Translations under genes and position numbers: made by a program
Notes under the pieces: generated by a model
Database searches by the model: none
Told to the model about the DNA's origin: nothing
What the model saw: only the letters and a program-made list of their open reading frames with translations
Shown here: positions 15,957 through 21,940 of the stretch, in pieces
Layout of the letters: each line of letters begins with the position of its first letter
How positions within the stretch are numbered: position 1 is the stretch's first letter
IMG/VR virus record: IMGVR_UViG_3300047319_000115
Span: 1-23,381 of that record
Direction: 5' to 3' (one strand)
Length of the DNA stretch: 23,381 nucleotides
Source of the DNA: a virus

Positions 15957-16148
15957 TCATGTCAGATTGTGCTCCCAGTACCGCATAGCTTTAAGCGCAT
16001 GGTGGATGCAGTCCGGGCAGGGGACGAATGCGTTCCCCTGAGAACCGTTTTCGGCGGCATGATCGAGGTTCAGGAAATTCCAGCCGGCTGCCTGTCCGCA
16101 CCATGTTCCCTTGTCGCCTCGTGCAATGTGGTGCACTTCCTTTTCCAT
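15957..16148 (-). CDS. Small Cys/His-rich protein of unknown function
   Basis: This 63-residue protein has a very strong ribosome site (AAGGAGG, 6 bases before the ATG). Histidines and cysteines (H6, H7, C17, H30, C44, C47, H49, H50) include a C-x2-C-x-H-H cluster at 44-50, which suggests zinc binding, though no known finger is recognised. The upstream region holds a 19-base palindrome (16172-16190) with a TATAAT-like hexamer, so this gene probably has its own regulated promoter. It is the last gene of the minus-strand island, converging on the tail-fibre operon. Confidence 0.65.
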   Translation of the reverse strand: MEKEVHHIARGDKGTWCGQAAGWNFLNLDHAAENGSQGNAFVPCPDCIHHALKAMRYWEHNLT

Positions 16149-16171
16149 ATTTAGCCTCCTTCATGTGGGGG

Positions 16172-16190
16172 TGACGATTATATATCGTCA
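16172..16190 (-). promoter_or_regulatory. Perfect-arm palindrome with a TATAAT hexamer (promoter/operator)
   Basis: TGACGAT (16172-16178) and ATCGTCA (16184-16190) are exact inverted repeats around TATAT. On the minus strand the sequence contains TATAAT (16182-16177), about 29 bases before the small Cys/His-rich gene. No good -35 hexamer is seen at the right distance, so expression may need an activator or be driven by the barrel-gene transcript. The AT-rich palindrome stands out from its GC-rich surroundings and looks like a repressor or activator binding site. Confidence 0.5.
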
Positions 16191-16192
16191 AA

Positions 16193-16966
16193 TTAGAACC
16201 GATACGTCGCCATCAACACATGCGCGCCGGTCGCCAAGCCAGGGTATGGATTCCATTTCTGGCTGACCTGATAGTACCGATACGACAGCGAGATGGAGCC
16301 GCGCTCGACACTTGCACCAACGACATAGCCAACCTGCGGCGTCGTCTTGTGCGACAGGTCATGCCATTCGTTGTCCAGGCCATACAGCGACTCATGCCAG
16401 GTCTGCCAGTAGACCCACGCGCCGGCCTCGGCGCCAAGGCGCCAGCCGCGGTAGGTGTAGCCGACGTCGAGCGTCACGGGTATGCCTTGTAGATGACCGT
16501 GGCCGCTGAATGGGCTGTAGCGCTCGCCGCCGTAGTCGACGATCTGGTGCGTCTTGGGGTTGTACTGGTCGTCAGGTACTCCCATGACGGATGCGCGTTG
16601 CTCGCCGAGGTAGGTGTAGCCCAGATGCCATCGTACGTCCCAAGGCCCGCGCGACCAGACTGGTCCAGTGAAGCCCGCCAAAATGGCCGGGAAAGTCAGC
16701 TTCTCGTGATTGTCGGGCGAGCCGTCTTGGATCCAGACGCCATCGCCCATGTCTTTTGCAACACCGAAGCCTAGTCCGGCTTCGAAGCGGATGTAATCGG
16801 TTATGCCATCTGCATGAGCGCCGGCAGCCGCGCAGCCGAGCGACATCGCGACAGCCGCAGCCCGCCAGCGCGAGCCAGCAGTGCGATTCGATCGCGGAAC
16901 GGCTACAGGTTGATGTACAGCGCGACGAACTCGTGAAGCTTGAACCACCCGATTTTGTGTGTGCAT
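16193..16966 (-). CDS. Outer-membrane beta-barrel protein
   Basis: This 257-residue protein has an Arg-rich 30-residue lead, then a signal peptide (about residues 33-52, RWRAAAVAMSLGCAAAGAHA) with cleavage expected after AHA. The mature part alternates hydrophobic and polar residues with aromatic girdles ('VRWHLGYTYLG', 'IPVTLDVGYTYRGWRLGAEAGAWVYW', 'SISLSYRYYQVS') and ends 'VLMATYRF'; a terminal Phe is the usual BAM insertion signal. The length fits about eight strands. GGAG lies 9 bases before the ATG, inside the end of the upstream lipoprotein gene, whose stop is one base before this start, so the two are probably co-translated. No family is recognised with certainty; a lipid A-modifying enzyme or a passive surface barrel are both possible. 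Confidence 0.75.
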   Translation of the reverse strand: MHTQNRVVQASRVRRAVHQPVAVPRSNRTAGSRWRAAAVAMSLGCAAAGAHADGITDYIRFEAGLGFGVAKDMGDGVWIQDGSPDNHEKLTFPAILAGFTGPVWSRGPWDVRWHLGYTYLGEQRASVMGVPDDQYNPKTHQIVDYGGERYSPFSGHGHLQGIPVTLDVGYTYRGWRLGAEAGAWVYWQTWHESLYGLDNEWHDLSHKTTPQVGYVVGASVERGSISLSYRYYQVSQKWNPYPGLATGAHVLMATYRF

Positions 16967-16967
16967 T

Positions 16968-18152
16968 TTATTGTGCTCCGACGACGGTCCGAACGAGCGG
17001 CGCGATAACAGCCTGCTCCTGCTTGGCTTTCAGTTGGGCGATGTAGGCGTCCGGGTAAAATCCGCTCGCCATATGATTGCACCAGCCAGTGACGCTCGAG
17101 ATGTACGCGTACTGCTGGATCAGCGGGGCCTTGAACTGCGCCGCCGCGTCATCCATCGCCTGCACGTATGCGGCAAGTTGGGGATGGTCGCTATCGCAGA
17201 CCGGCCCTGACTCTTCGAGAACCGGAACCTTGCCGGCTGCTCGAACTGCCACAACCCATGCCGCAAGATACTGCCGATAATCGTTGACCGTCTCGCCGCC
17301 AAGGGCATCATTCAGCGTGTGGCTTTCGATGACGATGGAGGCGGCGGAAGTCTTGATCCGGTCAGCGAATGGTGCTCCATTGCCGTCCATGCCCAGCATC
17401 TCGTTCTGAAGGCTGCTCGACGTCCCGCCTGTCGCGTGACTGCCGACCATGATCCCAGTATCGTTGAACTGGCTCTGTAGCAGTGCCTGGAGCGATTGCG
17501 GTTCGCTCGGCGTCACGAGCGACATCATGCCGAAACTGTTCGTTGTGAAGCCCGCAATCCCATCGTCGCCATAGACGTCGATCAGAACGACTGGCGTGGA
17601 TGCCGGGACTGGCGCCGCAGCTGGAGTTGATGCGGGCTCGGGACTCGACGCTGGGACTGGCTCAGAGGCGATCGGCTCTGGTGTAGTTGGATCTGGCTCA
17701 GTCGGATTCGATGCCGAAACAGGCGCACTGGCCGGGATAGCCACTGGAATGATGGGCTTGGCTACGGCGGTTGGATCTGCGCTTGATCCGCCGCCACATG
17801 CCGCCAGACATACGCTCAGTCCGGCTATGACTCCTGCTCGCCAGCGGATTCCAGGTCGATCGTGGCCCCTGCCCGGCGCATGCGTTCCAATACGCGGGCG
17901 ATAGCCTCGGCACCCAGTTCGTGTCGCGCCAACCCGAAGAACAGAGTCTGCGCGCTGATCTCCCGCCGCTTGTCTCCATTGTCCGTGTAGCCGCGCCAAT
18001 GCCGGCCGCTCGATAGGCCGAACAGTTTCGCCATCTGTGCGCTCGACAGGCCCAGTTCGTCCTTGAGGCGCTGAAGCGCGTCCGCTGAAGGTGCTTCGTA
18101 CTTCATGTCGAAGTGATCCATTGCCATTGAAGGCGCGAAAAATCCGGTCCAT
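16968..18152 (-). CDS. Lipoprotein with degenerate SGNH/GDSL-hydrolase domain (start uncertain)
   Basis: Numbered from the ATG at 18152 (AGGA 7 bases upstream), the frame has 394 codons. A type II signal (RWRAGVIAGLSVCLAAC) has its lipobox LAAC with Cys119, so about 276 residues are expected as mature lipoprotein. A Pro/Ser/Glu/Thr-rich linker (about 125-188) leads to an SGNH-like domain: block I 'LIDVYGDD' (GDS expected), block III 'IVIESHTLND', block V 'SGFYPD' (D-x-x-H-P expected). Thus Ser, Asp and His of the usual catalytic triad appear replaced by Asp, Ser and Tyr. The first ~115 codons overprint the regulator gene and look like noise; no ATG, GTG or TTG occurs in frame close before the signal sequence. 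The biological start is therefore unresolved. Confidence 0.65.
   Translation of the reverse strand: MDRIFRAFNGNGSLRHEVRSTFSGRASAPQGRTGPVERTDGETVRPIERPALARLHGQWRQAAGDQRADSVLRVGATRTGCRGYRPRIGTHAPGRGHDRPGIRWRAGVIAGLSVCLAACGGGSSADPTAVAKPIIPVAIPASAPVSASNPTEPDPTTPEPIASEPVPASSPEPASTPAAAPVPASTPVVLIDVYGDDGIAGFTTNSFGMMSLVTPSEPQSLQALLQSQFNDTGIMVGSHATGGTSSSLQNEMLGMDGNGAPFADRIKTSAASIVIESHTLNDALGGETVNDYRQYLAAWVVAVRAAGKVPVLEESGPVCDSDHPQLAAYVQAMDDAAAQFKAPLIQQYAYISSVTGWCNHMASGFYPDAYIAQLKAKQEQAVIAPLVRTVVGAQ
17825..18127 (-). CDS. Small helix-turn-helix regulator
   Basis: This 100-residue protein has a helix-turn-helix region ('ALQRLKDELGLSSAQMAKLFGLSSGRHWRGYTD', about residues 17-50), followed by 'ISAQTLFFGLARHELGAEAIARVLERMRRAGATIDLES'. 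It resembles small Cro/XRE-like phage regulators. It is the first gene of the minus-strand island and lies 80 bases after a likely promoter containing a palindrome, suggesting autoregulation. Its ATG (18127) lacks a ribosome site, whereas the ATG of an overlapping frame at 18152 has one. Either translation is coupled, or a one-base indel separates the original start from the regulator body. An alternative start is the ATG at 18106. Confidence 0.65.
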   Translation of the reverse strand: MAMDHFDMKYEAPSADALQRLKDELGLSSAQMAKLFGLSSGRHWRGYTDNGDKRREISAQTLFFGLARHELGAEAIARVLERMRRAGATIDLESAGEQES

Positions 18153-18206
18153 GTTGTTGTCCTCTCGGGGATTTTGGCCGCGCAATGTGCGCTTCCAGTA
18201 ACGCGA

Positions 18207-18236
18207 ATGGTAGGCGCAAAGTGCCTACGCAGTCAA
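18207..18236 (-). promoter_or_regulatory. Minus-strand promoter with overlapping operator
   Basis: On the minus strand, TTGACT (18236-18231) and TACCAT (18212-18207) are 18 bases apart. The inverted repeat GTAGGC-N7-GCCTAC (18210-18228) fills the spacer and touches the -10, the expected place for a repressor operator. Transcription would start near 18200 and run into the regulator, lipoprotein and barrel genes. Confidence 0.6.
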
Positions 18237-18259
18237 GTAGAAACGCGCACAAATAAATG

Positions 18260-18288
18260 TTGTCGATCGTACGCAGCTAGCGTATAGT
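18260..18288 (+). promoter_or_regulatory. Toxin-antitoxin promoter with overlapping inverted repeat
   Basis: TTGTCG (18260-18265) and TATAGT (18283-18288) are separated by 17 bases. TACGC (18270-18274) and GCGTA (18280-18284) form an inverted repeat that overlaps the -10, consistent with repression by the HigA-type antitoxin. The predicted transcription start (about 18295) coincides with the toxin start codon at 18296, so the message would be leaderless for the toxin. Confidence 0.7.
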
Positions 18289-18295
18289 ACTCTCC

Positions 18296-18658
18296 ATGCG
18301 AGCAACCTTCGTCGAACTTCCACCGTTCCAGAAGTATCGGGCTGACTATTTGTCGGATGATGAATATCGGCTACTGCAGGAACAGATGCTCCTGAAGCCA
18401 GATTCCGGCGACGTGATCAAAGGGACTGGCGGCTTGAGGAAGTTACGCTTCGGCGACAAGCGGCGAAATAAGAGGAAGCGAGGCGGCTTGCGCATCATTT
18501 ACTACTACTGGATCGAGGGCACCCAATTCTGGATGTTTTCTGTCTATGACAAGGACGAGATGGCCGATCTGTCCTCGGATGAGCGCAAATCCTTCGCTGC
18601 GTTGCTTGCGTTGGAAATTCGGATAAGGAGCACTCATGAAAAGGAATCTATTCGCTGA
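18296..18658 (+). CDS. higB: HigB-type toxin (RelE superfamily)
   Basis: This 120-residue protein has the hallmark of RelE/HigB mRNA interferases: 'YLSDDEYRLLQEQMLLKPDSGDVIKGTGGLRKLRFGDKRRNKRKRGGLRIIYYYW' and 'FWMFSVYDKDEMADLSSDERKSFAALL'. The basic stretch (about 60-70) and Arg in GGLRIIYYYW are expected to position ribosome-bound mRNA. The antitoxin gene follows and overlaps by 23 bases, the toxin-first order that is typical of Hig modules. No ribosome site precedes the ATG. Whether it stabilises a prophage or defends against other phages cannot be told from sequence. Confidence 0.82.
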   Translation: MRATFVELPPFQKYRADYLSDDEYRLLQEQMLLKPDSGDVIKGTGGLRKLRFGDKRRNKRKRGGLRIIYYYWIEGTQFWMFSVYDKDEMADLSSDERKSFAALLALEIRIRSTHEKESIR

Positions 18659-18947
18659 ACTCAAGGAAGGCATGGAAGCGTTGGCCGCCGAGCGGGATGG
18701 CAAGGTAACGCTTCACAGGGTTCGCGTTGAAGTCCCGGATGCGGTGCAGGTCTCGGCAGATGAGATCAAGGCTGTCCGTGAATCTACCCATTCCTCGCAA
18801 GCTGTGATGGCAGCGCGCCTGCGCGTCAACAAGCGAACATATGAGAACTGGGAGCAAGGAAAGGCTAAGCCCAATGCCCAGGCTGCAGTGCTGATCAAAC
18901 TGGTCGAAAAGCATCCCGAGACCTTAGCGCTGCTCGAAGAACTATGA
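18636..18947 (+). CDS. higA: HigA-type antitoxin with helix-turn-helix
   Basis: This 103-residue protein has a helical N-terminal part (about 1-45, toxin-neutralising in relatives) and a C-terminal helix-turn-helix ('IKAVRESTHSSQAVMAARLRVNKRTYENWEQGKAKPNAQAAVLIKLVEKHP', about 48-98). A strong AAGGAG site lies 6 bases before the ATG. It starts inside the toxin gene, giving coupled expression, and is followed by an intrinsic terminator. It would bind HigB and repress the shared promoter. Confidence 0.82.
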   Translation: MKRNLFAELKEGMEALAAERDGKVTLHRVRVEVPDAVQVSADEIKAVRESTHSSQAVMAARLRVNKRTYENWEQGKAKPNAQAAVLIKLVEKHPETLALLEEL

Positions 18948-18967
18948 GCATCTGAAGCGCAATAACG

Positions 18968-18992
18968 AAACCGGCCCCGAGCCGGTTTTTTT
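18968..18992 (+). terminator. Intrinsic terminator of the toxin-antitoxin operon
   Basis: CCGGC (18971-18975) pairs with GCCGG (18981-18985) around CCCGA, flanked by AAA before and seven T after. It lies 20 bases after the antitoxin stop. Confidence 0.88.
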
Positions 18993-19160
18993 ACGCCTGC
19001 TGCTCGCGGCGGTCCGCCCGCAGAAGCCTTTGTCCACAAGGGTTCGCAAAGTTTTTAGGCCAGCAAACGAGCAAATCCGGGCCGCCCGCTGCGCGTCGGT
19101 ATTAATCACAAATTCAGACCATCCATGCCGCCCCACGCGGCCCTAGCATCAGGAGTCCCC
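18993..19160 (+). other. Gap between terminator and tailspike gene
   Basis: This 168-base stretch has no convincing gene. It contains the tailspike ribosome site (AGGAG, 19151-19155) and a GC-rich inverted patch (GCCGCCCCACGCGGC, 19127-19141). A promoter is expected because a strong terminator precedes it, but no clear -35/-10 pair is visible (only TATTAA near 19099). Confidence 0.4.
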
Positions 19161-21557
19161 ATGCGCCTCAAAGCGTTCCTCGCCGCTTTCCTGCTTTCCA
19201 CTGCGGCACATGCCCAGTTCACCCCTGGCCAGGTATTGACGGCGGCCCAACTCAATAGCCAGTTCAGCCTCAAGACGAGCAATGCTGCTGCAGCTATTAC
19301 TGGTGGCACGATTACTGGCGCTACGATCTCCGGCCTGTTTGCGCCGATTCCGATCTCATCGGGCGGCACTGGTGCTACTACGGCAAGTGCGGCGCTCACC
19401 AACCTTGGTGGCGGCATCCTGACCCAGACTCTGTACGTCAGCAACACGGCAGGAAACGGGATGCCGGTGGGTTCTGACGCCAATCAGGGTGGATTCTCAG
19501 CTCCTTTCCTGACGCTTCAGCATGCTTTGTCGCTTGCTCCCGCGAACACCAAGATCGTGCTGAACTGCGGCACCTACACGCCATCAGCCGGGAACAACTT
19601 TGCAATCTCGAAGTCGGTCACTATCCAGGCTATCCAGAGCACATCACTTAGTTCACCTACCTGCGCAGTCCTTCAAGCCGCCTCGGGTCAGGCATCTATC
19701 GTCGAGGTGACCGGCAACGGAGTGTCCGTGACCCTGGATGGGATCGCCCTGGACGGCCAGAACGCCACCACACAGGCAATGCGGGTGGATAACTCCACGA
19801 CTCCTGACGCTATCATGCTGAAAGGAGTGCTGTTCGCCAACGTCGGCGTTGACGGTCTGTCTGAAGGCACTGCCGGCAATTTCGCTCTGACGGCAACAAA
19901 CATTGGTTGCGTCGGGTCACTGTCGGGGTCGTGCATCGATACCGGCCGCCATGCCGCTGGTAACGTCTCGATCAACGGTTTAACAGTCAATCTGACGACG
20001 AATGGATCGGGGTCGGCAGGCTACCTGTTCGACTTCGATGCCGAGACGGCCGGACTGACTGGCTCGATCTCCAACTGGTCCGGCTCGGTAGCCGTGACTG
20101 CTACGTCCAACCCCAATCACGCCATCCGCATCCTGAATTCACCGGGAGCATCAGTCACCTATGGCGGCGTGCCGTACGGGCAGACGACCTCGACTGGCTT
20201 CTTTTTGATGCAGGGCACGAGTTCGGGCAATTGCACGCCGGTGCTGATCGGAAACGACGGCACCAACCCGATAGAGGCAGACAACCCGGTCTACGCCTAC
20301 AACCGGGTAGAGCAAGACTGCGTTGATGGTGGCCACTCGTCGATTCTTTGGGTGGCGGACGGCGATCCTGGCGTTCCCCTGCGCAACCTCGTCAAGCACG
20401 CCCGAAGCTATAACAACGTGGACATGGCGGGCCCGCACACGACGGCCGCAGACAACGTAGAGGGGCCCCTTTGCGGCTGGACATCAGACTGCTGGATTTA
20501 CGACAACATCGTCCAGGGCTATCCGGGCATGCTGAATGGCGCTTACGGGGCTATCGAGAAGGGCGTTACTGGCGGATATGTTTTTGGCAATTTGGTCATA
20601 AACCCAGGGCATACCGGGCTGCTGGCGAAAGGGGGATCAGATTGGAACGGAGGTGTCGGGCCGCAGTTCTGGAACAATCGGGTTGTTGTTACCATTCCAT
20701 TCTCCAGTGCCGTGATATGCCTGAATCAAGTCGTGGACGAAGCCGGGAATCCGGCGACTGGCTGGGTATTCGCCAATAACGATTGTGATTATCTTTTTTC
20801 TGGTTCTGCGCCGATCAGATATACAAGCCAAACCGGAAACGGTAATACCGGGACTTACGCAACCAACAACTATTTCACGACCGCAACGATCACTGGCTCT
20901 GCGTGGGAAGCGTGGAATACAGGCACCTCTGCCTCCGGGTTTGCCTCTACGCTATCCGCATGGCAAGCACTGCCTGGCGGCGAGCCTACCGCGCTCGGCA
21001 GCAATCCGGCACTGACGAATACTTTTGCGCTCAACGCGGGATCTCCGTTGATCGCGGTTGGCACGGCGGTTCCGGCCTCGGTCTTCCCCGATCTGGTGGG
21101 CAGCCCGTTCGCAGCAGTGCCATCGATCGGCCCGTTTCAGTATTTTGGGCCTAACAACGTTATCGGAGCGACCGCAAAGATTCCGCTAATGGCCAGCAAC
21201 GCAGCGTCTGACGCAGCAGGCACCACCTACTTTTTGCCTTGCTCGGGGGCTCTCCTCGCAGTCAATACGGGTGAGACGGGTGTCTTCCAGCTCTCGGCGG
21301 TCTCAGGGACGCTGCGCAACCTGTATGCCAATCTGGGAACGGCGCCAGGCACTGGCAACACTGCAACAGTGACGGTGATGACCAACACAAGCGCTACACC
21401 GTTGACCTGTACGGTATCGGATACGAATACGACCTGTAGCGATATGACCCACACCGCGCCGATCAGCGCAGGGCAGTCATGCAACATCCAGTACGTATTT
21501 AGCGCATCGGCGACGGGTTCAAAAATCGGAACCGGGGTTGAGCTGGACACGCAATAA
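19161..21557 (+). CDS. Tailspike-like beta-helix protein with Sec signal peptide
   Basis: This 798-residue protein starts at the ATG at 19161, preceded by AGGAG with a 5-base gap; an in-frame upstream start at 19125 lacks a ribosome site. Residues 1-18 (MRLKAFLAAFLLSTAAHA) form a clean signal peptide. Next come 'FTPGQVLTAAQLNSQF' and 'ISSGGTGATTASAALTNLGG', sequences common near the N-termini of phage tail fibres. Residues about 90-560 are Asn/Gly/Val-rich with repeating short beta segments, as in right-handed parallel beta-helix (pectate lyase-like) spikes that bind or degrade surface polysaccharide. The last ~110 residues have paired cysteines in a beta domain. A signal peptide is not expected on a virion protein, so it may be exported or the N-terminus kept for another reason. 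Confidence 0.75.
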   Translation: MRLKAFLAAFLLSTAAHAQFTPGQVLTAAQLNSQFSLKTSNAAAAITGGTITGATISGLFAPIPISSGGTGATTASAALTNLGGGILTQTLYVSNTAGNGMPVGSDANQGGFSAPFLTLQHALSLAPANTKIVLNCGTYTPSAGNNFAISKSVTIQAIQSTSLSSPTCAVLQAASGQASIVEVTGNGVSVTLDGIALDGQNATTQAMRVDNSTTPDAIMLKGVLFANVGVDGLSEGTAGNFALTATNIGCVGSLSGSCIDTGRHAAGNVSINGLTVNLTTNGSGSAGYLFDFDAETAGLTGSISNWSGSVAVTATSNPNHAIRILNSPGASVTYGGVPYGQTTSTGFFLMQGTSSGNCTPVLIGNDGTNPIEADNPVYAYNRVEQDCVDGGHSSILWVADGDPGVPLRNLVKHARSYNNVDMAGPHTTAADNVEGPLCGWTSDCWIYDNIVQGYPGMLNGAYGAIEKGVTGGYVFGNLVINPGHTGLLAKGGSDWNGGVGPQFWNNRVVVTIPFSSAVICLNQVVDEAGNPATGWVFANNDCDYLFSGSAPIRYTSQTGNGNTGTYATNNYFTTATITGSAWEAWNTGTSASGFASTLSAWQALPGGEPTALGSNPALTNTFALNAGSPLIAVGTAVPASVFPDLVGSPFAAVPSIGPFQYFGPNNVIGATAKIPLMASNAASDAAGTTYFLPCSGALLAVNTGETGVFQLSAVSGTLRNLYANLGTAPGTGNTATVTVMTNTSATPLTCTVSDTNTTCSDMTHTAPISAGQSCNIQYVFSASATGSKIGTGVELDTQ

Positions 21558-21600
21558 AACTTTTCACGGTAGGGGCGCCCCGCGCAGCATCCCATCCCCA

Positions 21601-21622
21601 AGCCCGCCCCGCGCGGGCTTTT
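21601..21622 (+). terminator. Intrinsic terminator after the tailspike gene
   Basis: GCCCGC (21602-21607) pairs with GCGGGC (21613-21618) around a five-base loop, followed by TTTT and GCATTTCT. It is a close relative of the hairpins at 1068, 4361 and 14721. A second small inverted repeat, GCCGC/GCGGC (21642-21657), follows. Confidence 0.8.
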
Positions 21623-21679
21623 GCATTTCTAGACCATACAAGCCGCCATCGAGCGGCATTTCATTTACGGGCCCACCCA

Positions 21680-21901
21680 ATGACCAGCCACGACGACACG
21701 CAATCCGCCATTGCCGATAACGAGAAGCGTATCGAGGTTCATGAAGCCGTTTGTGCCGAGCGATATCAAGGGATTCTCGATCGCTTCGTGCGAGGCGACC
21801 GGCGCATGCAGCGCATCGAGTACGTCCTTTATTTCCTCGCGCTGGTTGCCATTTTCGGGCGGGATGGTGCGCTGAAATTGGTCGAAGTTCTGTTCAAGTA
21901 A
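21680..21901 (+). CDS. Small one-helix membrane protein (holin candidate)
   Basis: This 73-residue protein has a charged, coiled N-terminal half (residues 1-45, rich in Asp/Glu/Arg) and a single hydrophobic helix (IEYVLYFLALVAIFG, about 46-60), followed by a short amphipathic end. Such proteins are common immediately before endolysin genes and may be holins or antiholins with one membrane span. No ribosome site is obvious before the ATG. It is the first gene of the lysis cassette. Confidence 0.6.
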   Translation: MTSHDDTQSAIADNEKRIEVHEAVCAERYQGILDRFVRGDRRMQRIEYVLYFLALVAIFGRDGALKLVEVLFK

Positions 21902-21903
21902 CA

Positions 21904-21925
21904 GCCCGCTACGCACGGGTTTTTT
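21904..21925 (+). terminator. Weak hairpin with T-run before the endolysin
   Basis: GCCCG pairs with CGGGT (one G-T pair) around a seven-base loop, followed by six T. The sequence after it (ATTGGGAT) repeats that found between the hairpin and the sheath gene (4388-4395). Confidence 0.6.
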
Positions 21926-21940
21926 ATTGGGATGTTCGCC

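Noticed and set aside
16801-16860. Lipobox in the barrel protein signal (Cys near residue 45)
   Set aside because: The residues before the Cys (MSLG) do not fit the Leu at -3 rule well, and a standard AHA cleavage site follows; a barrel with terminal Phe is more consistent with an ordinary signal.
17596-17904. A plus-strand frame rich in Ala/Gly/Asp (102 codons)
   Set aside because: It is the complement of the Pro/Ser/Glu-rich linker of the lipoprotein; its repeats are a reflection of that linker.
19125-19160. Upstream in-frame ATG for the tailspike-like gene
   Set aside because: It has no ribosome site, while the ATG at 19161 has AGGAG and yields a clean signal peptide.
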